The notes under the pieces: generated by a model
Databases searched by the model: none
What the model was told of the DNA's origin: nothing
Seen by the model: only the letters and a program-made list of their open reading frames with translations
Part shown: positions 34,301 to 48,099 of the stretch, in pieces
How the letters are laid out: every line of letters starts with the position of its first letter
Numbering within the stretch: the stretch's first letter is position 1
Source: Acestrorhynchus altus
Lineage: Eukaryota > Chordata > Actinopteri > Characiformes > Acestrorhynchidae
Length of the DNA stretch: 64,000 nucleotides
Assembly: GCA_034509495.1 (NCBI GenBank)
Contig: CM067507.1
Coordinates: forward strand, 19,815,102-19,879,101
Direction: 5' to 3'
Translations under genes and position numbers: made by a program

Positions 34301-37300
34301 TAGTTAGCGCTCGCTGAATCATGATGTGAAGAGGCACTGGGGCTTGCCGGGCAGGCGGCTCCTCCAGTGGGCTTGGGGGGTCAAAATGAACAGGCAGTGG
34401 TTGGGGCAGAGGATGGGGGTAGGAATGCTGGTGCAGAAGGTGGTGGGTGTGGCCTCGAGGTGGGGAAGGTGGGATATGTGTGGGTAGAGGTGGGGAAGGG
34501 GGAGGTAGGTGCAATGGGAAGCCCCCTGGGATGTTGGCCCTGTCCTCAGGAGACAGCATGGAGGTCAAGGAGATGGGCAGGGTGGAGTCCTCTGTGTTGC
34601 GTTTGGTGACCGGGGTGGTTCTCTTTGGAGGCATGGGCGGGGAAGGTTTGACTGGTCCTAGATGGGTGCCTCCTGTCACCTGGTTAAGTTCAGCTGGAGA
34701 AGGACAGAGAGTTATGCGGAACAGTTCACAGCTCATTTATTGATGTTGAAGACACCCTTAGAAATAGGACAGTCAGTATCAAATGTTTTCTGTGTCACTG
34801 CTGCATTCTTAAAATGGAAATGTGCAGTTCACCATATTAGATTTAAAAAGTGTTTACTGACACTACTGTATTTTCCTTAAACAACATATTTAAAACATAC
34901 AGCTAATTTTGATAGAGTGTAAAGACCTGCCAGAACTAAATTCTGACAAAGGAAAAGAAAAATGCCAAAATTGATATACAAGGTTTTTGTATGAAAATGA
35001 AAATAAATCACCATCACCAGCATTGCACCTGATTACTGTTCAAATGATAAACATGTGCTCTTCTGGCAAATGATTTAAAGCCCCTGTTGACTCATTTTCA
35101 CGATTCTCTTCTCTATAATTTACTGTAAACTGGGAGATCTGCTGGATTTAAAATGGGCAGTATTAAATTTGGACCAGCTGCCATCAGATCGGCCAAAAGA
35201 ACCAATCAGATTTAGCAATGTGTCACCTACACTTCCCGCAAAGTACTAACTACGGCCACCTAAACACACCAACATCTATATTACCTAATCAACTGAGCCC
35301 ATCATTGCAGCCACATGGTTGCTCATTTAAAACTCATTTAACCATTCAAAACTAATTATGCCGTACTACTACTGAAAGCTCCATGCTTAGCTCAATGTTC
35401 TAATAACCTACAAGCCACAAATGCGGTTCAGGCTGGAGTTTTTCTCCAGTTTACCTCTTGGAATTAGCCATTCCACCTTAAATACTGCAGAAGCTACAGG
35501 TCCCAAAATGTAATTGTGGTACCACTTTCAGATATAATTTCAACTTCATGCTGAGAGATAAGCATGTGTGAAAGATTTACTATTTCAGTTTATCTATTTA
35601 AAAGTTTGTTAACATGTTTTCAGTTCAGTCAGATTTGTGCATATAGTATTTTGCTACGGTTAAAATGGATTAATGTATAATTATATAGTGAATGTTTTAT
35701 TAGTAAATGGTTATTCTGGTGCATATTTTAGTGCACATTTAAATATTCAAAACCAGTAGACAGGGGCTTTAAGCATTATTAGATTAGATTAGATATACTT
35801 TATTATTATGTATAACAACACATACATTAATCTTACACCAAGTTTTTTACTTTCATTCTGATAATTAAAAAAGTCTGCAATTGTACACAGTAGTGTTGGA
35901 ATGGAATGATACATTTATCACTGAGGTATTTACTACAGTATATCATAAAAGTAACCATCTGTCCCATCCCCATTTCCATTCTGCAGTATATTTTCCTTAC
36001 CAGATTTTTTTTTTTTAATTGTTAGTCTTGTTCAGAGGGCCTTCTAACATGGACTCCAAATAGCTGGACCAGGGCATCCAATCATTTCTTAGCGTGACAA
36101 ACATTTAAAGCATTGACATTGTACAATAGCATGAATTCACATGCTCAGAAACAGGAACATGAATGCATTCCTGTAACTGTCACGTACTGTACATGTCCAC
36201 GTAGCTGGATTAACTGCACAATCAGCTGCCATCGCTATGCAAGGCTAACATGCTCCGTGTACTGATGAACTAAGTACAGTTAGAAACCCACAGTAAGAGA
36301 TTGGAGGCTTAGTACAGGAACAGCATGCATTCTTTGGAAATATCTGCACTGCTGAGTGGAGTGACGGTAATCACAATCAAACAAAGCGCTGCATTGAAAT
36401 AAACAGATTTGCAATCAGATTTACTTCTGCGCTGATTTCTTAGCCTAATCTAAGTAACCTGTGACCTTTCAGCATGCAGTGCATTAGATTGGACTTATTT
36501 GCTGCTCTCTAATCTCATTGGAGCAGATGCTGTGGGGATTAGCTCTTAGAGCTGGTGTTTCACTGCCGCTGCTCCAGAGTGGTGGAAGCACTCCTGCTGC
36601 TCTGGCAAGTCTGATAATGGCCTTCTTGCAATTCCATATGCCATTTAGTACATACTGTTAAAAGTGAGGCATGGTAGTGCACTCGCTTGCTCCTAGTTTT
36701 GTGCCTTAGACATGCATCTTAGGAGAGCGAGAGAGAAAGCGAGCGAGACAGGGTGAGGGAGAGAGAGAGAGGAGAGAAGAAATGGGGCTCTCGAGCCACT
36801 GCATGTTAGTCCAGCGTCTCAGCCAGGCTAAGAGCATGCGGTGGCGAAGCTGAGGACGATGATGCCGGCACACTGAGCAGACGGACGACATGACAGACGA
36901 AGTTGCACTGCCGTGGCGACAGGCGTGGCCTCGGCGTTACCTGTGCGCATGCCTCCTGCCCGCCGGCACAGGTACACAGGCAGGGACAGGTACACATCAT
37001 AGTCTCCCTCGCGCTTCCAACAGGACCAGTAGAGGGGAAAGGGGTCACCCCCGTGCAGGGTGGAGGCTGGCAGGGGTAAGAAACCATCCCGCAGGGGGTC
37101 AAACTCTAGCCACTGGGTACTAAGTTGCTTGAATATGACCAACATCTGCATATACACTACTCACAAAAAGTTAGGTATATTTGGTTTCAGGTGAAATTTA
37201 TGGAAAAGAGTAAAAAAGGTTCACAGTGATATTATATGAAGAAAGTATTGAACTAGCAGCATGCAATGGTGAGCTCCTCATCTGAAACCATTTATTAAAA

Positions 37301-40300
37301 TAAATGCCAACAACATCTCAATAACTTATGTGCCTTGAGCATCAATTACAGCTTGACCACAATGTCAGCCTGAAGTGTGGCCCTCAGGTCATTGAGGATC
37401 TGGGGTACAGAGTTACAAGCCTCTACATTGTGACTCAGCTGATTGCATAGGTTTTCTAAGGGATTCAAATTTGGAGAAAGTGCAGGCCACTCCATTTGTG
37501 GTGGCCCAGTCTCCAGCAGCTGTTCCCTAATGATGCGACCTCAATGAGCTGGACCACTGTCATCCATGAAGAAATTAGGCCCGTTTTTTTTCATGTCTAG
37601 GTACAATGGCTGAATTAATTATGTTATTCAAGTAGTCTGGGCTCATCACTGTACCACCCACTACATGTACAGCAGTTCTGTATTGACTAGATACACCTGC
37701 CCACACTGTAACACCACCACCATCACTAAAGGTTCACCTGGTGACAACAGTAGCTGATGCACAGAGTTCTCCTTGACATTTCCAACATAGTTGGCAGCCA
37801 TCATTTCTGTTCACTGTGAATCAACATTCATCAGTTAACAGCACTGAGGCCCACTGGTCCCTCGTCCACAGTAAAAATGCTCCCTGGACCGTGCCTGTGC
37901 CCGGTGGTGTGGTCAGGTACCCTTGCAGAGCGTCTAGCATACAGACCATACTGATGTCAATGATTTTGAAGGGTCGGACGTGACACTTGGGTGCCTCCCA
38001 GCTCCCTTCAATGTGCCTGGAGTTGTGTGGCGTTCATCGTCCAGTTCTGCAGGGCACTGTTCACAATGAAGCGGTCATCAGTGTGGGATGTGGCCAAAGG
38101 ACGTCCACTTCTATGCCTTTCTGTGACTCTTCCAGTCTTTCTGTATCTCTGTTGCAACCTGCTGATGACACTGTGTGACATTCTAAACTCGGTGGTTACT
38201 TCCGTCTGAGAACATCCTTCTTGGAGCCTAGCAATGGCGAGGCACTGCTGATCAATTGGCAGGAGTCATCTTGCTCTCATGATGTGGACATGTGAACTGT
38301 CCAGCAAGTTGTGCAAAAAGTACTGAAACACTGAACAGCTGGACATGTGCCTTCACAGGGTTAGAGGAGGTCACATTAAGTTCACTTGTAAAGGTTACAG
38401 TGCATTTTGGGTTTATCTTCACCCAAAATATCCATTTTTGTGAGTAGTGTATATACTAAATCTGATGTATACAGTACTGCGCAAAAGATTTAGACACCTG
38501 GGCAGTAAATATTAAGTTAAAAAGGATGGGGTGAATATATTTATATTTTCTAATATAATTTCTAATTTGATCTGCTGGTATTACATGCATAAAATAAACA
38601 CGTTCAGATCAACATTTTTAAATAATGTGTCTAGATGCCTAAAACCCCTGCACAGTACTGTATACACACACACACACACACACACACACAACGTGGGCCC
38701 TGCTTACAGACTAGAAAGCCGAAGAAAAGTGCAAGAGATAAAATGCGATGAAGAACCAAATGAACAGTGCCTAAACAAAATGCTTCATTTACGACTGGGG
38801 CCCATTGTGCTGTAATTTAATTTACAGCAATGAAGGAGCCGAACAAATACAGGTTTACAGAAGTGTTGTTACTAAGCTTGTCACTCCATAGAAAAAAAAA
38901 AATCACACAGGAAAAAAAGAACACACAGGACCATTGTAGTCCAGCACGCCAAATCTCCACACTGATCCAACACACTTTCAAAGCTCTTCTGTTTTAGTGT
39001 TCCTCTGCTTCTAGTGACCTGCAGGAGGCAGTATGGAAACATGTCCCATCTACAAGCAACACAATCATCTGAAACAGCTCTTCTGCAAGACACAATGAAG
39101 CATGCATCAGCTGTAAAATCTCACACTATATTTCAGATTAGAATTGAATATCATTTAAAAAAAAAAAAAAAAAAGAATTCTGATAAATCACAAACACAAT
39201 TTTCCACAATTTTTGGAATGAATTAACCCTAGTTAATTCAGGTTAAGTCTACTCAACATTCGGTACACTCCCCTTGTCACGGAGTCAAAATGAGCCAAAG
39301 ATAATTTACGTATCCAGGTGCTATACAGCAGTAATGCAAGTAAACATACAAAGAGGATTTCTCTATTGTTGGGATCAATCTCGGAAAGAGTCCTTAAATT
39401 TTATGCTGACAACAGATTTAGGTGGATCTCACTGCTGTTAAACAGTGTTGACCATTACAACACAAGGGTTATCCAGCATGCGTTTGGTGCCTTAAGTTTG
39501 ATTCTGTAGCTCTGCACTGAAACTACAAGAGTAATGTACATAACAGTATTACTGTATTTTCTGGGGTTATATTAGTAAATATATACATTTTCATTTGTGG
39601 TGAATTATTTTTTTAAACCAGTGGTTCTCAGTCCTGGTTCTGGAGCACCACTGTCCTGCTTGTTTTAGAGTTTTCCCCACACCTGATCCAACTAACTGAT
39701 GAGGCCTTGCTGTGTTAAAACAAGCAGAGTAGTGGTAGTGCTGACCTCATATGACATCGAATCAATATCACAATTAACGGAACACTTTACCTCAATTCTG
39801 ATGATCAAATAACTATCAAACAATTATTTTAATGAACGGCAGCATTTTTCTTTGGTACAAGCTGCTCAAGTTCCTCAGTTGAATCAGTGTGAGCTCCCCA
39901 TGTTGGTTCCATGTTACAGACTGGACAGGGAGGAGTCACAGTAGTATGTTGTTATGGGGACAGCATATGAATTTTAATATGGAGAGAATATTAACAGAAT
40001 AAAAAATAAATAAATCTAAATAATCGATGGTCAAACAAGTCGATTCGACTTCTGAATGTCAGCTTTGTTTAATATTGGACTAATTGTCCAGCCCTAGGCA
40101 GTGGTACTCCAGGACCGGGACCAAAATCTACTGCTTCGGTGAGGTTTTACATGTTTCATGAAACTGATGCATACTACCTTTCAGTCTTGAGCAGAGTCCA
40201 TTATTTACTGTAATACAGGATGGCATCATTGTGCACCAACTCATCACCTTTCAGCAAGCTGTTTTTGATTTGTATTTGATCAAACTCAATATTATAACAG

Positions 40301-43300
40301 ACTCTCCGATCTCAAACTCCTCCAAACGCTCAGTGGCACAGCAACGGGAACAGACCCCTCACTTTACAGTTTACAGCACAAGGACAAAACTGCTGTCTGC
40401 TCTGGACAGTGTTATAAGTCATTCCATCCTTTGGTAGCACAACACCTGGAAGAAGTTATTTATCCAATTATTCTGTTTTTTCAGATTCAACTGGAAAAGA
40501 AGACATGAGTTGTGTAATGGCTGCAACTGGGTCAAACATGGCCTTTCCTTCCTGGGTATAATGTGTAGCAAGTGACAAAACTTGAAACAGAATGAAAACA
40601 GCTCCTTCACTGTATTTCTGGATCAAAGAGCATTAACATCAACTCTTTTTAAGACTGTGCTTCAAAGCTCCTAAACCTTATACCACGTATGCGTACATTG
40701 AAGCATGTTGTATCAGTCAGAAAACATGCTCAAAGACACACACACGCTTTTATCGTGTTATGTAACAGATCATAACTTGTAAAAACACAAGTTTCAACAC
40801 AAACACACACTTTAAGCTGAGTCTAAGCTCTGAATGAGGTGTATGTGTATAAAGCAAGCGCCCCCAAAAAAGCAGGCCTGCCTAAATCGTAGCATGATCA
40901 TTTAGGCAGTTCCATCACATACACATTACATACTACAACACATTGCACATGGAATTCAGTAGTTTGAGGCAATGGGGCCACCACATACTGAACCCTCAAA
41001 ACCCTTAGCATCCCCATTACTGGAGAAAGACACCAAATTGACAAGACCAAAAACAAATACAACCACCACCAACAACAACAACAACAACTGCTGCAGCACT
41101 GCAGCAGAAAGCTCCCTGCCAAGCTCAGAGTCATTAGGGATAATGCTGCACTAGAACAGAGGGATGCCAGGAAAGAGATGTGCTTGAGATGTTTGCTCAT
41201 CTCATTAAAGATGCCCTACCACACTTGAAAAAGCCTGAGATGCTAAGATGAGCAGAAATATGGTTAAGAAGTGTAGAGCCTACTGTGGGCTTTAACATTT
41301 AGTCTTTTGAAGGCTGTAAACTGAGAACAAACCATACGACTAAGTATACAGACAAACTGCTCTGAATCTTCTGAGCCTTTCCAGAAAGGCAGCAAGCACT
41401 CACCCAGCATGGCAGGGTTGGTGGTGCGGTTGACTGGCTTGGGTGGGGGCAACGGAGGCTGCTTGACTGGCTGGGTTGGGGCTGTGCCCACGGAGGAGGG
41501 CTGTACAGAAGAAGGGGTGAGGGGCACTCCGCTGGAGGCCTGCATGTTGGCCCCAGAAGACGGAGCAGTCCGTAGGGGCTTTCCGGCTATGCTGGCAGCG
41601 GAGGACGGAGGTGAGCTGGAGGAAGCAGAAGAGGAAGAGAAAGAGGTGGCAGGGCTGTGGACAGGTGTCCGGGGGGAACCCTCCATACCAGGCTCAGGAG
41701 TGGAGCTCATAAGCCACTTTGGCGGCAAAATAGACTGCTTGGGGGGCAACGGCTCTCGCAGTGTGTCCCGCATAGCCTCTGGGTCTGGAACGTAGTGACC
41801 GCTGTCTGACTCTGAGAATGCAAAGAAATAACAGGGAAAAAAAAAATCTAATGGCTATATCTCTGAATATTTATAATTACATTTATTTGGTCATGCACTC
41901 TTGTCAATAGGAATGTGCAGACAGTTAAAACAACCACGATACAAATGTACCTAGACATTGTGTGAGACACAGGATCCCTACTAAAGCTAGATCCAATTAA
42001 ACAAATATTCTCTACACTATAAAATAGAGCTGAGAAAATGTCAAATCAATCCATCCACAGCTAAAAGAACAGAGAGGCTGGTCAGAATTCCAGGGGAAGT
42101 TTGTTCCAACATTGAGGGGAAAGAATCTTGAGAAAGCATGGAGACCTAGCCTTCCATGAATGTTTAGGCTTTAAGAAATGTCTTGATTACAGATGTGGAA
42201 GACCTGTGTTGATGTGCAGGTGTGTAGTTTTGAACCAAACTGCAGAAATAATGTGGAGCTGAGCCTTTTCGAGCCTGGAATATGAAAAACATCGTTTTGA
42301 ACCAATCTAGCTTCAACAGCGAGCTGGTAAAGTGATCACATCTGAAGAGTCACAAAGGAGAACTTCATAAGACATGACTAAAACTAGGGGGCCTCTTCTG
42401 TCAGGACAGTTGGTGTTCTCTTGTTGTAAAGTAGGAATCTGTAGGACCTTCATGTGATCAGAGAAATTAAGGCATCTAGGATTGCTGTGGTGATGGATTT
42501 GCGGTGTGGAGGAGTGTTTTGCAGGAAGGAGTACTTAGGAGCCTTTTTAGATTGAATTTCAGTTGAGAGGTCACCCTCCATGAAGAGATATCAGAAGAAG
42601 TAAGATGTCACTGAGAGATGTTGGAGGTAGGATGGTGGAAAACGGAAAAGACAGCTTTGCATTACAGGCATAGTGGTGGAAAGTCACGTGAGCCTATTAG
42701 GGCTGAACATATTACTATTTTGATGTAATTTATTGATTAATAAAATGAATGGTCAATTAGATGACACATCAATTACTATTATGAGTAAATTTTTATCATG
42801 AACTTTGCTGCTAAAATAAAAACTCTAATATATTTATGTCAGAAAAAACACCCAACAAAGTGCAAAGTATTGGCAATAATATATAACAAACATATATATC
42901 GGTTTTAACCTTCTCTGCTCATGGCATAACCAGCAAACTAACTGGATGTTTGCTGAATGGCTGGACTTTATCCATAAGCAGAAAAGTGATTGGCTCTTTT
43001 TGTTGAAGAGCGGAACTCAAGCAAACACAAGCCATGTAGACCTTTACAAGATCTCCATTCATATTTCAACCAGTGACCGTTTTCTTTCTTTATAACTTCT
43101 CTGGGTTGATTTAGATTGAGATTTCTCCATTTTACACTCAGCCTGTGTCCAGATGAGACTCTCACACAAATATAATTCTGCACTTCACTCACACAATATT
43201 GTCTTCATATGCAGACAGCTGCTCAGTCTGCATGCTTTTAAATGCAACTCTGCATCGAGACTGAGGCAGGAACTATTTTAAAATCTAACAGCAACTGTAA

Positions 43301-46300
43301 AACTGTACGCCACTCTGTTGCGGTTGCATTTTGGTGATTGATCTAGGTTTTAGGCTTTAATTGTTCCTATTTATCACGAGAAACACAAGTGAATTTAAAA
43401 ATGCCCCAGAGTTGTACAGTACTGAACATAGAACCATTTATTCCTAATTTGATTATTAAAAAAAACATTTCTGTTTCAAGTACTGCTTTAAAAATGCAGC
43501 TTATAAATGTGAAAAAAAAAATTCCAATTCAAACAATTTTGTGGTAATTACATCCGACGAATCCATTTCTACTCTAACCTGTTACCTATAACATCACCAC
43601 AGCTGAACTGTCACCATGAGATCCATGCATGGCGTGCCAGCCAATAAAGAAATAATTAAATGATTAAATCAAGGTCATCAGCATCAAACACTGATATCTA
43701 ACTTTTTCTCATCTATCCTGTGAGGATGTTTGAGCTGTGTTACCAAGTTGTTATCATTCCCATGCTGATCGTCTGTGTGCTTTTCTTAATCAGCTCATCA
43801 GCCGCCATGGGAGATAAACAGGCTGCCATAATTACCTCCCTCTGTCTCTTTCCCTCGCCCCCTCCCCTGTAAGTCCCTTTCCATTCTTCAAAGCTGATGT
43901 TTTAGGCTCAGGGTTATTTACAGCCCCTTTATCATGCCAAGGCACAAGCAGCAATAGGGAGTGGGTAAAAGAAAGAAAGAAGAGAGTCAGCCAGAGAGAG
44001 AGAGAGTTTAGAGAGAAGCTGAAGTGAAGCAAAACTTGAACTCCTCTTTATCCACCCCTTATAATGCTGTCAACAACAAAGGTCAATATTGGAGGACTGA
44101 CAGAACTATTTAAATTCACATTATTATGGACTTTTCGTGAAAAAGAGCAGGGAATGTATCCCCAAAGGAGGTTGACAGCTAAAAGGAACATGTGCGTTCT
44201 AAAGAGGTTTAAGTTGAAACGACACTAGTGTGTTAATTAGGAAGGAAAAGAGAGAATAAGCTGAGCTGTCCCTCCCTTGTTCCTAAATAAGAATCTTAGC
44301 TAGAGCAGGACTCTAGGGAGCACAGCCGCTCTCCTCTCCAGCAGGGCCAGGAGATGAGGATGTAACGCCGAAGGAAAAGTGTGCAACAGCAGATCAGTGG
44401 AAGCTGAGAATTAGAAGACCTGCAAGGTCATAAAGTATATATATTATAATGCATTAACTTAATGTTTAATTTAGCAGTTGTAATTCTATAAGAGTGCGAC
44501 ATGAAAACCTTTCCAAACTTCAGCTTCAGGTGAGACAGCACCTAGACAGTCTGTTGACCACTCACTGTGATGCTTCCTGTGTACTATAGCTGGGCTAAAT
44601 CCTGTTATAGGGTGCTATAAATTATTTATTTACTCCTTCTGTCTCGTGTTAATTTCAGGCGGTGGGTCACCATCCACAAAGGAGCAAAGTCCTGAAAGTG
44701 GAAGGTGGGAATGAGAAGCACAGTGGAAATTCATGACCATTATCACTCATGATCAGTCCATTAGTGATCCCAGTTTAGTACTGAGAATGTAGAATGATTT
44801 GACCATATTTTAATTTAGTAAAAAATTAGTGCATCACAAAATCTCATATTTAAACATTTTTCAGTTGTTACTGAAGGATTCAGAACTCATTGCCAGAAGG
44901 AATGACTTTCACAGCTGTGGTAAACTGTGAGCAATACATTTTGGTGGTAATGAAAATAGAATCGGTAGTCAGTCAGAATGGTAATATGTATAAATCAAAA
45001 TTCTGTTTTCAGTCTAACATTAGGACAGCTCAATATATCCAAAAAATCTAGCTCAACTGTACTGTGTGAAATGATACGTGTCCAAAACTTGAGCTTAAGG
45101 CAAGCTGGCATTATGCAGGTCTTCTTACAAGTTGTTCATTATTTTCATTCATTTTTGTATAAGAAAGCAGGTGTGAAACAGTAATGTGCTATATCCTTGT
45201 TTCTCCATTCGCTGTCCATTTCAGCCAACTGTCCACACAGGAGCACTGTAGATCTATGATTACAGACTGTATTCTATCTCTTACTTTGCATACTTTATTA
45301 GCCTCCGTTTACCCTGATCTTCAACTGCCAAGATCCGACAGGACCTCCACTGAGCAAGTGTTATGTGGGTGGTGGGTCATTCACTGCACTGCATTGACAC
45401 TGATATGGTTGTAGTGTGTACTGTGTATACGGTTAGTTTATACTGTGCTGGTATGAGTGGATCAGACTCAGCAGTGCTGCTGGAATGCTTAAACCCCCTC
45501 AGTGTCCCTACTGGACAGAGAACAGTTCACCTATCAGAGATACCCAGCCAACAGCATCCTTTGAGCAGATGACCAACACAAACTGTGCTGCAACAGATGA
45601 GTGTATCTGTCTCCAAGTAGGAGTGTCTAAGAGTGCACAGTGAGTGGACAATATTTAAACAATCCAGCACCACCTGCTGTGTCTGATCCACTGATACCAG
45701 TCCAACACACACTAACACACCACCATATCAGTCTCACTGCAGTGCTGAGAATGACCCACCACCCACAAAATACCTGCTCTGTGGTGGTCCTATGGGTTCA
45801 TGACCATTGAAGCTGATAAAGTGAGCAGTGACTGTTGAAAGAAGGTGGTGGTCTGATTAATCACTGTATACTATAATTTAGTACCAGGTATATTAAACGT
45901 GCTCATTCCTGTTTAACGGGCTAATGGCTCTCCACAAGGTGTGCCATCAAAACTTGTTTTTTTGTGTGGATCAAACCCAGTTGTCCACCTAGCTGTCAAA
46001 TTCTGTTTTTACATTTCTAATGACTTTTAATGTTTTTAAGTGAACATTCATAACAAATAAATATGCATTTGGAATGAACTGCATGTCAAGTTCAGCAAGA
46101 CTATTAAATCAGTCATTAATAATCAGTCATAATTTAGTCATTTATGGAAGCAAACCGCAGTAAGAGAAACAGCTCATCCCACATCAGCATGGACTTGGAT
46201 TGTGTTTTACTTCACACTCTCCCAAAAGAAATGTGAGGCTGTCTAAAAGGTCCATTTCTCCCACAAAACGTCCAAAAGATTCCATCAGCTTTCATTTTAT

Positions 46301-48067
46301 CTTGGAAATAACTGAGACCTGCTACTATGTGACGTACAGAACCTGCTGACAGGTGTGCGATACTCTTAAGCACACCAAGTTCAGCAGGGCATTATTCGAG
46401 TGCTGTGGCCTGGCAGTCAGAGAAATGAGAACAAAAATGAACCAACTCACCTCGCCTTCCTCTCCCCTCCTCAGCGGAGGAATGGCGGGGGAGGGTGGGT
46501 TTCCACTCTGGCTCGGGACGCGTCCTGCGGCAGTCTTCAGAGGGGGCTTTGGTTAGGCCGGGCCTTTTCTCCTCTCCTCTGCCTCCACGCCGAGCATCCT
46601 CCACCTGCCAGCTGAGGTTGGGTTTCCACTCATCCCCACCGATACGGCCGCCTCTCCTCCCTTCGTCCTGCCCAGGGGCACGGACACCTATTGCTCCACG
46701 ACGTTCGCCATCAGAGGGAGCACGAACCCTTCTGTCTTCCGGCTGGGGTAGCCAAGCCTGGTTCACTCTGAGGTCCGACTCAGCTGAGGACCGGATAGTC
46801 TCGAGCCCCCGACTCCCACCACTGCCGCTGCCCCCTACAGGAAGTGTGTGGCCATTCTTCACATATGGCTGCTTAGGGCCATGAGCATCATCTGCTTCTG
46901 TCATGACAAAACATACATGAATATGTAAGTTCAATAAAAATGCATCACCCTGCACAATAATAAACAGTATCTTGGAGCAAGACTAATGCATACAGTTTTG
47001 TGAGGTTGTCAAAAAAGACTAAAAAATTAGGCAAGACCACAGACAGATTGAAGACTGATCTTTTCAAATCAGATGAGAGAACAGGTGGAGAAGATTTTTA
47101 AAAGGTATGAAACAGCCAGAGGTAATTCACAAGAGCAAGTTTGCATGTTTCGGAATACCTCTCAGATAAATGGGCCTCCACAGCATCCAGTGCATGACTT
47201 TCAAAGCTTTTTGCTGCAGGGCACAATTTGCTCCACTTTTCTCAGCTTAAGAAAAACGGCATGTCATTCATGTCCAAAAATATTAAGTTAATACAGGCAA
47301 AAAAAAGAAAAAAAAAAAAGAAAAAAGAGCATCAAACTGAATTTTATTCCTTCATATGTCTCACAATCTGCTGAATTTCTCACCCCCTCTAGGTTAGCGA
47401 CAGTAATAAGCAGAGCTGTGATTGTTATGACCTTACTGGACGAGGTAACTGGACAGCAGAGATCAGAGGACGCACAGCCAGTGACCGGTATAGCAGGTAC
47501 ACAGATTAAAGCACATCATATTTACAAATCTTGCTAATCTAAATGAACCTTTTAAAATGACTGCAGGAGCTTTCCTACCATTCTCCGGAAGCTCTTTCAG
47601 CACTCCCTGCTCTATCAGCTCTTGCCTTGGCCTTCTCATCGACATCTTTCTTTCCAGAACTGTTGGGAAAATGCAAAACAAACATTGAACCAGTGTACAC
47701 TAAGGTAACATTTGCAATATAAGTTTGTAAACTGTTAGGAAATATCTGGAATTCCGTTTAAACAAGTGACAAAAATCCAGAGAGCAACAACAAAGGATCT
47801 GGAAATGTTTTTTTTTTTACTTCACTATGTTTGGAATATTCCCAAATTTCTTCACAATTGAAATCAATGCATGACTTTTAGTTAGTTTTCCCAAATCACA
47901 TAATGATGCCATTTCTGGGAAAATGAAGGTTAGCTTGGGTTTCTATAGAGCCAGTGATTAGATGACTGCCTTATTTAGGAGCACTCAACTCAGTCTGCAT
48001 TCTTCAGATGAACACCAAACCCAAGCAGTATTCAAGATATTACCAGTGACCAAATGTCTGCAGTGAA

Positions 48068-48099
<32 letters not shown>

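Larger units (their letters stand above)
34694..41403 (-). other. phactr4: phactr4 intron with Tc1 insertion
   Basis: 6.7 kb; holds an unidentified coding-like stretch (36941-37141), a decayed Tc1 (37155-38449), (CA)n at about 38664-38691, a hAT-like MITE (39616-39745) and a poly(A) run near 39157-39174. 34.9-36.6 kb shows nothing recognisable. Confidence 0.6.

Noticed and set aside
46495..46884. 129-residue + strand frame
   Set aside because: It is the shadow of the phactr4 exon 46451-46897, whose - strand frame fits family motifs and splice sites.
46400..46960. Start of phactr4 at MTEADD within 46.9 kb
   Set aside because: The in-frame ATG (46905-46903) sits just before a good acceptor (catgacag), and the upstream exons 47579-47659 and 48424-48594 carry the family N-terminal motif in the correct phase.
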